From assembly GCA_902826115.1 (NCBI GenBank), contig CADEDO010000006.1, forward strand, positions 1-64,000: a stretch of DNA of 64,000 nt, in the 5' to 3' direction. Within the stretch, counting starts at the first letter, position 1. Each line of letters opens with the position of its first letter. The notes beneath the pieces are model-generated. The model did no database searches and was not told the origin of the DNA. It was given only the letters and a program-made list of their open reading frames with translations. Below, one piece after another: positions 48,635-57,920 of the stretch. A program made the position numbers and the translations under genes. Source of the stretch: an uncultured Nitrosomonas sp. (GTDB lineage: Bacteria > Pseudomonadota > Gammaproteobacteria > Burkholderiales > Nitrosomonadaceae).

Positions 48635-50761
48635 TTAATGTGTTTTTCCCAGTGGTGTTGTGTTTGAATGAAAGGGGTGCGGTTCAGCAAGCTCGAAGCC
48701 TTGTACATAATCGATACCTATTTTCTCGAGTAATTGTAAGGTTTGCGCATCCTCTACCCATTCGGCAATCATTTTGAATCCCAATACATGCCCGATACGA
48801 TTCATCGATTCAATCACTGCCTGATCAACAGGATCTTTGGTCATATTCTTGATCAGCCGCCCATCGATTTTAAGGTAATCCAGTGGAATATCTTTTAAAT
48901 ACCCGAAAGATGACAAGCCGCTACCAAAGCGATCCATGGAAAAGCGGCACCCCAGTTCTTTCAGGGTTGCGATGAATTGCGTGACATGAGTCAGATCGGT
49001 GAGTGCAATGTTTTCAGTAATTTCAAAGCAAATATTGGACGAAATCTTTTGATAGGTTTTAAGATTATCGACTACAAAGTCGAGAAAATCCTCGCTTCCC
49101 AACGCTTGCGCCGATAAATTGATGGCGTAGACCACTTTGGATGGTTGCTGAAAACGCTCTTTCAGTAACATGAGCGATTGCTCCACAACCCAGCGATCGA
49201 TCATCAACATCTGATCGTGACGTTCCGCGGAAGAGAGAAATGAGCCGGGGAGAATCAATTGATTCTGCTCATCGCGGAGCCGTAAAAGAAATTCGCCATG
49301 CTCTTCCAGTTCGTTTTTGTTTGATAATGCGATAATCGGTTGAAAATATAGACATAGTCGCTTGTCTGCGATAGCTTGCTGAATGCGCGACAACCATTCC
49401 ATTCCACTGGATTTCTTTTGTAATTCATTATCGTTTGCCTGGTATATGTGAACTCGGTTACGACCTTCATTTTTGGCGGTGTAACAGGCACTATCCGCAG
49501 CACTCATGACATGAGCGAGTCCTTCATTATCTTGGCGAATGGAATACAACCCGATGCTGACGCCGATGGTGAAAGTTTTATCCAACCACTGAAAACGAAA
49601 ATTTTGTACTAATTCACGTAGGCTATTGGCTACCTGCATGGCTTCATTTTGCGGACAATGTTCTAATACCACGCCGAATTCATCTCCTCCCAGGCGCGCC
49701 AAGGTATCCCGTGCACGTAATTTAGAGTGTAAGAGTGCTGTCACCTGGCGCAGTAATTCATCGCCTGCGCCATGTCCGCAGGTATCGTTGATGATTTTGA
49801 ACTGATCCAAGTCAAGATATAGAAGCGCATGTGTGTCATTCTTCCTGGTTGATGCGAGAATTTTGCGCAAACGTTCTTCGAATTCATCACGATTTAACAA
49901 GCCGGTCAAAGAATCGTGCGCTGCTTGGTAGGCGAGTTTTTGCGTCAGCTTGCTTTGTTCGGTTACATCGCGAAAGGTTAATACCGCACCCACGGTCTTT
50001 TTGTTGTTCTGAATCGGTGCGATTGAATAATCAATGATACATTCCTGCTTATTTCTACGAATCAGGCGGCATTCTTGATTGTGGCTCGATTTCCCCGACT
50101 GATTCAAACAGTCTGCGAGTGGGTCTCCAATGGGCTCTTGTGTATGGATATTCTTAATCTGAAAGATATGTCTTAATGGAGCTCCCGCTACTTCGCTATT
50201 TTTCCAACCGATGAATGATTCCGCGATGGGATTTAAATAAGTGATTTTTCCCAACGAATCTGTGGTGATAACGGCGTCCCCGATACTGGCTAATGTCACT
50301 TGAAACAACTCTTTTTCCTGATGCAGAATATCATTGGTCAGGGCCAGTGCTTCTGTGCGTTCGACTACACGTTGCTCCAGTTGCGCTTTGGCATTTTGCA
50401 GCGCTCTTTGCGTGAGGTCTTTTTCTGCAATCTGCGCCTGCAATTCCAAATTAATTGCATTTTGATGGTCTTTTGCTTGCAGCAAACGGTGTAGCAAGTC
50501 AGAGTTATCGAATCGCAACTTGAGGGAATGGGTAATCGTCTGGTGCAAACGGTGCGAAATAACTCCCATCAGTAACAAGAAAAGGAGATAGGTAAAAGCA
50601 ATTGCAATATTGGTATCAGTGTCGTGCAGGATGGCCTGATAGGTAAAGGGAATGATTGTGGGGACTGCAAAGACTAGAAAAGCATTTCGATAAGAAGATA
50701 ACGTCGCCATTGCGCCGGCGATGATTCCTCCCAGCAAATAAGCAAGAAATAACTGATGCAT
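48635..50761 (-). CDS. Membrane PAS-GGDEF-EAL c-di-GMP protein, downstream frame of a frameshifted gene
   Basis: This 708-residue frame holds the last three membrane helices of a sensor domain, a coiled coil, a PAS domain (LASIGDAVITTDSLGKITYLNP, near 155-265), a GGDEF domain with intact RLGGDEF (near 355), and an EAL-like domain. The EAL part is degenerate: EFL replaces EAL and DRFG replaces DDFG, so phosphodiesterase activity is doubtful and synthesis of c-di-GMP is more likely. The first half of the sensor region lies in another frame just upstream (50794-51123), the two joined by restoring one base in a run of five G at 50800-50804. As read, the frame would need its own start at 50761. 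Confidence 0.85.
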   Translation of the reverse strand: MHQLFLAYLLGGIIAGAMATLSSYRNAFLVFAVPTIIPFTYQAILHDTDTNIAIAFTYLLFLLLMGVISHRLHQTITHSLKLRFDNSDLLHRLLQAKDHQNAINLELQAQIAEKDLTQRALQNAKAQLEQRVVERTEALALTNDILHQEKELFQVTLASIGDAVITTDSLGKITYLNPIAESFIGWKNSEVAGAPLRHIFQIKNIHTQEPIGDPLADCLNQSGKSSHNQECRLIRRNKQECIIDYSIAPIQNNKKTVGAVLTFRDVTEQSKLTQKLAYQAAHDSLTGLLNRDEFEERLRKILASTRKNDTHALLYLDLDQFKIINDTCGHGAGDELLRQVTALLHSKLRARDTLARLGGDEFGVVLEHCPQNEAMQVANSLRELVQNFRFQWLDKTFTIGVSIGLYSIRQDNEGLAHVMSAADSACYTAKNEGRNRVHIYQANDNELQKKSSGMEWLSRIQQAIADKRLCLYFQPIIALSNKNELEEHGEFLLRLRDEQNQLILPGSFLSSAERHDQMLMIDRWVVEQSLMLLKERFQQPSKVVYAINLSAQALGSEDFLDFVVDNLKTYQKISSNICFEITENIALTDLTHVTQFIATLKELGCRFSMDRFGSGLSSFGYLKDIPLDYLKIDGRLIKNMTKDPVDQAVIESMNRIGHVLGFKMIAEWVEDAQTLQLLEKIGIDYVQGFELAEPHPFHSNTTPLGKTH

Positions 50762-50793
50762 TGCACTGTGAGCAAGAAAAAAAGCGCCTCCTG

Positions 50794-51123
50794 CTAGAGC
50801 CCCCAGAATGCTCCGGATAACAGCACACCTATGATAAAAAATCGACCCCAGGCGATTGATTCTTCAATAGAAGGATTGTTGCGAAAATAGGACTTGATCA
50901 AAAAAAATCGACAGACAGTCAACAGATAGATCCCTGCGAGCCAACTCAAGAGCCATTGTTCAGGAACATAACCCCAAAATACGAAAGCAAGTACCGTCGA
51001 AAGAATGACAGTAGCCAGAAGTGCTTTATTTGCTTGCTGATAAAGTAGCTTGATCTGCTCAGCCAGAATCGCTGTAGGCAAATTAGGTTGCTGATAGTCA
51101 GAATTTCTGGACTGACTATTCAA
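50794..51123 (-). pseudogene. N-terminal fragment of the frameshifted PAS-GGDEF-EAL gene
   Basis: The 109-residue frame encodes an N-terminal cytoplasmic stretch and two and a half membrane helices (ALLATVILSTVLAFVFWGYV, WLLSWLAGIYLLTVCRFFLI, FFIIGVLLSGAFWG) and then stops. Adding one G to the G5 run at 50800-50804 (minus-strand reading) changes the end to SGAFWGALAGGAFFLAHSAM, which flows straight into MHQLFLAY, the start of the downstream frame. So it is the beginning of one 830-residue protein with a six-helix sensor domain, broken in the third helix. A sequencing error or slip in a homopolymer could also explain it. Confidence 0.85.
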
Positions 51124-51481
51124 TTTGATTCCTTGTTGTCATTTTGCATAGCTGATGAATCATAGAAACGATTAGCGCTAAATTCACTGGATTAAAAAGC
51201 ACTCTATAACCTGCATCTTCATTCAAATCAATTAGGTATACGTAGATATATCTTCAATGCATAATACATTTAGTCACGCATGCGCTTGCACCATCATTTC
51301 TGGTTTTAATAAACCATTTTAGCTGAAAGTGTATGAAGTACCCATATTAAACTGTCGGATAGATCCGATTGACAGCAGAAAATTTATACTCAATTATTAG
51401 AATAATTCGCAGAATCATTAAATTATATTGAAAAAGCTTATATAACATATTCATCAACGGCTGTTTATTAATAGTCAAACT
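51124..51481. other. 358-bp intergenic region before the FadL-like gene
   Basis: The sequence is A/T-rich and carries no convincing gene. It lies between two divergent genes and should hold both promoters; I could not assign boxes. Confidence 0.3.
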
Positions 51482-52861
51482 ATGAGGAGAGCCATCATCG
51501 AACCGAATCGTGCCATTAGTTATTCTCAGCACAGAATGGGTTGTTTCATAAGTATTTTTTTGCTTCTTTTTCCGACTCAAATGATGGCTGCCGGTATAGC
51601 CGTGATGGAGCAGAGCGTTAAAGAGTTAGGACAGGCATTTTCGGGAGCACCAACCAATATCGAAGATGGAAGCATGGTTTATTTTAATCCGGGAGCGATG
51701 AGTCAGGTTCGTGGTCGGTTGTTATCATTGTCGGGCTATGTAATAGTACCTTCAGCCACTTTCCAAGACCATTCTTCTCAATTAAGCCCTGCGCTTGGCG
51801 GTGCAGCACTTAGAGGAAATAATGGCGGTGAATCAGCAGGCCCCATTCTTATCCCCAACATCTATTATGTGCATGAATTGACCCGCCGGATTGCTGTTGG
51901 CTTTGGATTTAATGTTCCTTTTGGCACACACAATAGCTATCATGCCGATTGGAAAGGACGCTATCAGGCAATTGATTCAGAGATCATGACTTTAAACTTC
52001 AATCCGTCTATGTCATTCAAAGTGAATGAGCAATTCTCACTGGGAGCCGGCTTCAATGTGCAATATCTGCAATCCAAACTCACGAATGCAATTGACTTGG
52101 GAACAATTTGTCTTCAGGCCTTAGGTCCTGCGCCTTGCACCAGTCAAGGACTCTTGCCGCAGACAGCGGATGGGCATGTTTCTCTCAAAGGGGATAGCGT
52201 AGGATTTGGATACAACTTTGGCGCCTTCTATGCGCCCACTCAGGATACCCGTCTAGGGGTCAGTTACCGATCGCGGGTTGTCCATGATGTGCAGGGTGAT
52301 GCGAATTTTTCTTTGCCTAGTCATGCCCAAGCATTGACTCGGGGCGGCGCTTTCGTCGATACCCATTCCCGTACTTCGGTGACTTTGCCAGATAATGTTT
52401 TATTTGGATTTTCTCATCGCATCAATCCGCGTTGGGGAATTTCTGCCGATGCATTATGGACGCATTGGAGTCTGGTACGCGAACTCAGGACAGATTTTTC
52501 TTCTGCACAACGCGATGATGTGCTCGATTTGAAGTGGCAGGATACTTGGCGTTATGCTTTTGGAGTCAATTATTCTTCCGAATCCAATCGATGGACGCTG
52601 AGATCAGGCTTTGCTTATGATCAAACACCGATTCCAAACGCACAACTCAGATCACCGCGCATCCCTGATACGAGCCGTTATTGGCTGACCGCAGGCTTAA
52701 CTTATGCCCTGTTGAAGAATATGCATATCCATGCTGCTTATGCTCATTTGTTTATGGATGATCCTTCCATCAATCGACAGGGAGCGACGTCAGATATTCT
52801 CATCGGGCAATATTCAGAGCAAATTAACCTTGGTGGTTTACAACTGGATTGGCGTTTCTGA
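51482..52861 (+). CDS. FadL/OmpP1/TodX-family outer-membrane channel
   Basis: The product is a 14-strand-barrel type transporter for long-chain fatty acids or other hydrophobic compounds. It has a signal peptide ending near MMAAG, the mature start GIAVMEQSVKELGQAFSGAP...NPGAMS (the hatch domain with its NPA-like motif), and a barrel that ends with GGLQLDWRF, an aromatic C terminus as needed for outer-membrane insertion. The ATG at 51482 gives a long signal region; ATG 51536 (MGCFISIFLLLF) is a good alternative. No catabolic genes are adjacent. Confidence 0.88.
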   Translation: MRRAIIEPNRAISYSQHRMGCFISIFLLLFPTQMMAAGIAVMEQSVKELGQAFSGAPTNIEDGSMVYFNPGAMSQVRGRLLSLSGYVIVPSATFQDHSSQLSPALGGAALRGNNGGESAGPILIPNIYYVHELTRRIAVGFGFNVPFGTHNSYHADWKGRYQAIDSEIMTLNFNPSMSFKVNEQFSLGAGFNVQYLQSKLTNAIDLGTICLQALGPAPCTSQGLLPQTADGHVSLKGDSVGFGYNFGAFYAPTQDTRLGVSYRSRVVHDVQGDANFSLPSHAQALTRGGAFVDTHSRTSVTLPDNVLFGFSHRINPRWGISADALWTHWSLVRELRTDFSSAQRDDVLDLKWQDTWRYAFGVNYSSESNRWTLRSGFAYDQTPIPNAQLRSPRIPDTSRYWLTAGLTYALLKNMHIHAAYAHLFMDDPSINRQGATSDILIGQYSEQINLGGLQLDWRF

Positions 52862-52950
52862 TTAGTTGTCCTGTATTGCACTGAAATTGAATTTTATGAA
52901 TTCGTGTGCTCAATATTCAAGAATATCGGGGCTGATTGCTTAAACTAAGG

Positions 52951-53089
52951 AAGCACTGATTAATTGACTGCACGAGCGAATTGCTTCGTTGCGCGGTACT
53001 CACTCCCTCGCCTATCAGATTGATATGTCTCGGTTGTTGCGTTCCGTGCGCCTCGCCCTTCATCACGTTCGTTGAATTAATCAGCGCTT
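52951..53089. repeat. MITE-like element with terminal inverted repeats
   Basis: Terminal repeats AAGCACTGATTAATT (52951-52965) and AATTAATCAGCGCTT (53075-53089) match in 14 of 15 positions as inverted copies, and the similarity continues a few bases outward. The 139-bp body codes for nothing credible. This size and structure fit a non-autonomous miniature transposable element. I recall similar units in Nitrosomonas-like genomes, but have not compared them. Confidence 0.65.
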
Positions 53090-53154
53090 CTCTAATGATA
53101 TTTACTTCAATCAATACCGCCCCTCATTCCTTTTACATCCGGTTTGAATCGATG

Positions 53155-53183
53155 ACACCATTGAGATCTCACCTTAATGGTGT
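53155..53183. terminator. Possible terminator hairpin downstream of the MCP gene
   Basis: An 8-bp perfect stem ACACCATT / AATGGTGT encloses a 13-base loop, 14 bases beyond the MCP stop codon on the minus strand. No long T run follows. Confidence 0.45.
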
Positions 53184-53196
53184 GCTTTCATAACGA

Positions 53197-54927
53197 TTAA
53201 AATTCTTCCCAATCATCGCCACCCACGGCTGAAACCTTGCGAGGTTGGGTTGATAGGGGGGTTACGGCAGGGTTCGTATTGGTACTGACTACAGGCTTGC
53301 GAGCAATCGATCCGCGCTTAGGAATCTTGATGACACCCGCTGGACGATTACTTCTTTTCACGGGAGTCGGGGCTGTTGCATGACCACCTGATAGCTTGAA
53401 TAGGGTCACTGCTTGGGTCAGGGATTGTGCCTGTTCCTGCATGGATTCAGCCGCTGCGGCAGCTTCTTCTACCAACGCTGCATTTTGCTGTGTTACTTCA
53501 TCCATCTGTGTCACGGCTTGATTCACTTGTTCTATGCCAGAGCTTTGTTCATCGGAAGCTGCTGAAATTTCACTCATGATGTCCGTCACTCGCTTAACTG
53601 CACTGACTATTTCGTCCATGGTTGCGCCAGCTTCATCTACCAGACGAGTGCCATCTTCCACTTTTCTTACAGAATCGTTGATCAATTCTTTGATTTCTTT
53701 GGCAGCAGCGGCAGAACGTTGCGCCAATGTGCGAACCTCGGTAGCTACCACCGCAAAACCACGCCCTTGTTCACCAGCTCGGGCAGCCTCCACGGCTGCA
53801 TTCAATGCCAGAATGTTAGTTTGAAAAGCAATGCCATCAATGACACTGATAATGTCGACAATTTTCTTGGAGCTTTCGTTGATGGAGCTCATGGTTTGTA
53901 CTACTTGACCAACGACTGAGCCACCTTTAACCGCAATCTCGGAAGCTCCTGATGCGAGCTGATTGGCCTGGCGAGCATTATCTGCATTTTGCTTCACGGT
54001 AGATGTGAGTTCTTCCATGGAGGAGGCCGTTTCTTCGAGGCTGGATGCTTGTTCTTCAGTGCGCTGACTCAAATCAGAATTACCAGTAGCGATTTCACTT
54101 GATGCGGTTGCAATAGAATCAGTACTCATGCGCACTTTTCCTACCAAATCGACGAGATTATCATTCATTGTTTTCAACGCTTGCAATAAACGGCCGGTTT
54201 CATTGGTTGAAGTCACTTCGATACGACTGGTTAGATCGCCTGAAGCAACTGCATTGGCAATGTTAACCGCTTCAGTTAAGGGTGCAACTATCGCGCGTAT
54301 TAATAAAAATCCGATAATGATAGCTAAAAAAATCCCCAGTGCTATCACAACCGATGATATCAGAAGGATATTCTCGTACTGTTTCTGGGCTTCCGCATAT
54401 TCTTTCGCGCTTTCGTCACGTTGCAATGTCAGTAATTTAAGGGCAATTTCATGTGCTGCAGTAAATTTTGCACCGGCATCTCCAGTCATGTTCGCAACCG
54501 CAGCATCATAATCGCCCGCAGCAGCCAACGACATTGTCCGATTACGAGATTCTGTATAGGCTTTCCAGCGCTGAGTAAAATTCTCCGCCAGAGTCGCTTC
54601 TTCAGGGGTCAAGTTGGTGGCCGTAAATTTTTGCCAAAAGTTGGCTATCTCGGCATCGCGCTGATCAGTCATCGTTTGCCGTTCCTTGACCAGTTCAGCA
54701 TTTCTTCCATATGCAGATATGGCAGCATTCAGTCGTACACGTTGCATACGATCCACGATCAAACCTAAATCACCCAAAGGAATTGTGCGATCTTCATAAA
54801 CACTCTTAAAAGCGCCATTGGTTTGATTAAGACCGTACACCCCTAAACTGCCTACGCCTACCAGCAATAGAGATAACAAACTAATAACAAATACCAATCG
54901 CGATTTTATTGTCAGATTTTCAAACAT
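53197..54927 (-). CDS. Methyl-accepting chemotaxis protein (Tsr/Tar-like, four-helix-bundle sensor)
   Basis: The 576-residue chemoreceptor has a first membrane helix ([22 protein letters not shown]), a periplasmic four-helix bundle (about 30-185), a second membrane helix, a HAMP domain, and a full signalling domain with its hairpin tip [22 protein letters not shown]. The last residues, DDWEEF, form a tethering pentapeptide like NWETF that recruits CheR. It signals to the kinase CheA through CheW, whose gene lies 48 bp upstream on the same strand. Start at ATG 54927, with GGGAG 6 bases before it. Confidence 0.95.
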   Translation of the reverse strand: MFENLTIKSRLVFVISLLSLLLVGVGSLGVYGLNQTNGAFKSVYEDRTIPLGDLGLIVDRMQRVRLNAAISAYGRNAELVKERQTMTDQRDAEIANFWQKFTATNLTPEEATLAENFTQRWKAYTESRNRTMSLAAAGDYDAAVANMTGDAGAKFTAAHEIALKLLTLQRDESAKEYAEAQKQYENILLISSVVIALGIFLAIIIGFLLIRAIVAPLTEAVNIANAVASGDLTSRIEVTSTNETGRLLQALKTMNDNLVDLVGKVRMSTDSIATASSEIATGNSDLSQRTEEQASSLEETASSMEELTSTVKQNADNARQANQLASGASEIAVKGGSVVGQVVQTMSSINESSKKIVDIISVIDGIAFQTNILALNAAVEAARAGEQGRGFAVVATEVRTLAQRSAAAAKEIKELINDSVRKVEDGTRLVDEAGATMDEIVSAVKRVTDIMSEISAASDEQSSGIEQVNQAVTQMDEVTQQNAALVEEAAAAAESMQEQAQSLTQAVTLFKLSGGHATAPTPVKRSNRPAGVIKIPKRGSIARKPVVSTNTNPAVTPLSTQPRKVSAVGGDDWEEF

Positions 54928-54978
54928 CAAAGTCTCCCTTATTATTTAGATTTTTTATTCAAGAAATTGCCGTTTTCG

Positions 54979-55491
54979 TTAATTAATGCTGTGCTCGATT
55001 AAACCCATATCACTGCTGCTCATTAGTTTCTCGATATCGATAAGTATCAACATACGCTGATCAACAGTTCCCAATCCCATGATGTATTCGGTATCAATCA
55101 CTGAACCGAATCCCGGTGTCGGCCGCATTTGATCTGCGCCTAGACTGATGACATCCGATACACCATCCACCACGATTCCCATGACACGTCCGGCTACATT
55201 TAGAATAATCACCACAGTAAATTGATCATAATCTGCATTTCCTAATCTGAATTTGATTCTCATATCGATAATCGGAACAATGATGCCACGCAGATTGACT
55301 ACTCCTTTGATGAACTCCGGTGCATTAGCTATTTGTGTGACTGAGTCGTATCCACGTATCTCTTGAACCTTGAGAATTTCGATTCCATACTCTTCTTTTC
55401 CCAATCGAAAAGTTAAAAATTCATTGGCCATGCAATTACCCACTGAACCTGATGCCTCTTTAGGCAAAGTGACTACTTGCTTCTGTATCAT
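54979..55491 (-). CDS. cheW: Chemotaxis coupling protein CheW
   Basis: CheW joins chemoreceptors to the kinase CheA. The 170-residue protein contains the whole CheW fold: [40 protein letters not shown] and [12 protein letters not shown]. About 20 residues precede the core; an internal ATG at 55431 (MANEF) is an alternative start and neither has a strong ribosome site. The MCP gene follows, so the pair forms a small chemotaxis operon separate from the main che cluster, which is not in the window. Confidence 0.95.
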   Translation of the reverse strand: MIQKQVVTLPKEASGSVGNCMANEFLTFRLGKEEYGIEILKVQEIRGYDSVTQIANAPEFIKGVVNLRGIIVPIIDMRIKFRLGNADYDQFTVVIILNVAGRVMGIVVDGVSDVISLGADQMRPTPGFGSVIDTEYIMGLGTVDQRMLILIDIEKLMSSSDMGLIEHSIN

Positions 55492-55971
55492 GATTAATGT
55501 ACCCCGCTTAATAAAATTAGCCGCTACAGATAACAGAGAATATTAATTACACTCTGTAATTTTCTGATTCTAAATTGATTATTATTTTTATAAATAGATA
55601 ATGAATCCAATGAAAAAACCAAATGGCAATCTATGAATAGATGATAAATTGCCATTTCTTTGTTTGAGCTTGATAAGTTCATGGAATCATTGAACTATCA
55701 TTACGGGATATGTGTAGCTATATTTTGTCGGTCGCTTCTTATTGTTTACTCGGTTATTTCTGTAATTTGCGTAGGAAATAGCTTACATGTATTGCATGCA
55801 AGCTATTGACAAATATCAATTACCCAGTTGAATGAGATTGCAACGATTTGTTATGCCATATAATGACTACTCTAGAACTCTAGCGAGAATTTTTGATCAG
55901 TAGTACTGAAAAAAGTCGTAATGGGTTAAAACTAAATAAAGTGATTCTTTAAATTTGTGTTGAGGCTATCC
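55492..55971. other. 480-bp region between divergent cheW and ftsH-like genes
   Basis: No protein-coding frame stands out. A terminator-like hairpin at 55621-55657 is described separately. An imperfect inverted repeat GTAGGAAATAGCTTAC lies at 55771-55786, and a TCAGT-AGT-ACTGA palindrome lies at about 55899-55911. Promoters for both genes must be here. Confidence 0.4.
55621..55657 (-). terminator. Orphan terminator-like hairpin between divergent genes
   Basis: Arms AAATGGCAAT and ATTGCCATTT (10 bp, perfect) enclose a 17-base loop. On the minus strand the stem is followed by GGTTTTTTC, a good terminator tail. No annotated gene ends here, as both flanking genes point away, so an unrecognised short transcript is possible. 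Confidence 0.5.
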
Positions 55972-57795
55972 ATGGATAAAAAAGCAAAAATCAACTTCTG
56001 GTTTGTCATCATAGCGATATCGAGCTTGCTGTTAGTACAAAATCTTTATGTGCGATACACACAGGTTAAACCCATTCCATATAGTCGTTTCCAGCATTTT
56101 CTGGAGGAGGGGCGCATTGCTGAGATTGCCATTACAGAGAACCAGATCTTCGGCACGCTCAAAGAAGAACATGCCGATGGATTTAAAGATTTTGTCACCA
56201 CGCGAGTAGAACCTGAATTGGCGGAAATACTGGATAAACACAATGTCGTTTATACCGGTGTCGTACAAAGTACTTGGTTGCGAGATGTGCTGTCTTGGAT
56301 TCTGCCGACGGCGCTATTCATTGGGATCTGGTTATTCATCATCCGTCGCATGGGCAGCAATATGGGGAGCGGATTGATGTCGATTGGCAAAAGCCATGCC
56401 AAAGTATTTGTGGAAAAAGAAACCAAAGTTACCTTTGATGACGTAGCGGGCGTGGATGAGGCCAAAGAAGAGCTGCTGGAAATTATCAATTTTCTCAAGA
56501 ATCCGGTTGATTATGGTCGATTGGGTGGCCGTGCGCCTAAAGGTATTTTACTGGTTGGCCCCCCCGGTACCGGCAAAACATTACTGGCACGCGCCGTGGC
56601 AGGTGAGGCTGGAGTGCCGTTTTTCTCAATTTCAGGCTCGGAATTTGTAGAAATGTTCGTTGGTGTAGGCGCTGCCAGAGTGCGCGATTTGTTCGAACAG
56701 GCACGGCAAATGGCGCCTGCCATTATCTTTATTGATGAATTGGATGCGCTGGGTCGGGCGCGTGGTGCTTATGGACTGGGGGGAGGGCATGACGAAAAAG
56801 AGCAGACACTGAATCAATTATTGGCTGAGTTGGATGGATTTGATCCCAGTAGCGGGATTGTACTGTTGGCAGCAACCAACCGGCCGGAAATTCTCGATCC
56901 GGCATTGCTGCGTGCCGGCCGGTTTGATCGTCAAGTGCTGGTGGATCGCCCCGACAAAATCGGCCGCGAACAAATCCTTGCCGTGCATGTGAAAAAAGTA
57001 AAGCTGAATACGGATGTCAAAATCGAACAGATTGCCGCTTTAACCCCCGGATTTACCGGCGCAGATCTGGCAAACCTGATCAATGAAGCTACTCTGCTGG
57101 CTACACGCCGCAATGCCACATCCGTCACGATGGATGATATCAACAATGCGATCGAACGCATTGTTGCCGGTTTGGAAAAACGCAATCGCCTGCTGAATCC
57201 CAATGAACGGCGCGTGGTTGCCTTTCATGAACTGGGACATGCGATGGTAGCGCTGGCATTACCAGGGACTGATGAAGTCCACAAAGTTTCGATTATTCCA
57301 CGCGGTGTCGGTGCGTTGGGATACACCATCCAACGTCCAACAGAAGACCGTTTCCTGATGACCCGCGTGGAGTTGCAAAATAAAATGGCAGTGTTGTTGG
57401 GTGGGCGTGCGGCTGAGCAAGTCGTATTTAATGAGGTGTCCACTGGTGCGTCGGATGATCTGGTGCGTGCCACTGATATTGCTCGTGCCATGGTGCTGCG
57501 TTACGGAATGAGCGAAGCTTTGGGCAATGTGGCCTATGACAGAGAACAATCGGCATTTCTGCAACCCAATGTTCCATTGCCACAAAATCGCAATTACAGT
57601 GAAGAAACCGCCAATAAGGTGGATCTCTCTGTCCGCACGCTGGTTGATCAGGCGCTGGAACGTGCAGTCAATATTCTCCAGACCAATCGCGCCTTGTTGG
57701 ATCAAACCGCTGAGGCATTGCTAAAGACTGAGACACTCAATCAGCCGGAAATCATTAAACTCAAGCAAGCGATTGTTTCGTATTCATCGCATTAA
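55972..57795 (+). CDS. ftsH: ATP-dependent zinc metalloprotease, FtsH paralogue
   Basis: The 607-residue membrane protease degrades membrane and soluble proteins. Two membrane helices (about 8-25 and 100-120) flank a short periplasmic domain; then an AAA domain with Walker A GPPGTGKT near 195, Walker [12 protein letters not shown] near 250 and the second region of homology [17 protein letters not shown]; then the protease with zinc site HELGH near 419 in place of the common HEAGH. This and other differences suggest it is an accessory FtsH rather than the housekeeping one, which usually neighbours rrmJ/ftsJ and folP. Start at ATG 55972 with GAGG 6 bases upstream. Confidence 0.93.
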   Translation: MDKKAKINFWFVIIAISSLLLVQNLYVRYTQVKPIPYSRFQHFLEEGRIAEIAITENQIFGTLKEEHADGFKDFVTTRVEPELAEILDKHNVVYTGVVQSTWLRDVLSWILPTALFIGIWLFIIRRMGSNMGSGLMSIGKSHAKVFVEKETKVTFDDVAGVDEAKEELLEIINFLKNPVDYGRLGGRAPKGILLVGPPGTGKTLLARAVAGEAGVPFFSISGSEFVEMFVGVGAARVRDLFEQARQMAPAIIFIDELDALGRARGAYGLGGGHDEKEQTLNQLLAELDGFDPSSGIVLLAATNRPEILDPALLRAGRFDRQVLVDRPDKIGREQILAVHVKKVKLNTDVKIEQIAALTPGFTGADLANLINEATLLATRRNATSVTMDDINNAIERIVAGLEKRNRLLNPNERRVVAFHELGHAMVALALPGTDEVHKVSIIPRGVGALGYTIQRPTEDRFLMTRVELQNKMAVLLGGRAAEQVVFNEVSTGASDDLVRATDIARAMVLRYGMSEALGNVAYDREQSAFLQPNVPLPQNRNYSEETANKVDLSVRTLVDQALERAVNILQTNRALLDQTAEALLKTETLNQPEIIKLKQAIVSYSSH

Positions 57796-57920
57796 ATGAT
57801 CACTGTGTATCGGGGCAGGGTCGGTTGAAAAAACGGTCACTTGATCGATGCCAGCTCACATAATGAATAAAGTCTGCATGGCAATTCGATCAATTTTGAC
57901 ATATGGCGATCATTTCAACG

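Noticed and set aside
52917-53114. Minus-strand frame of 65 codons across the MITE-like element
   Set aside because: It spans both terminal repeats of the element, has no ribosome site and reads as low-complexity translation of repeat DNA. I treat it as non-coding.
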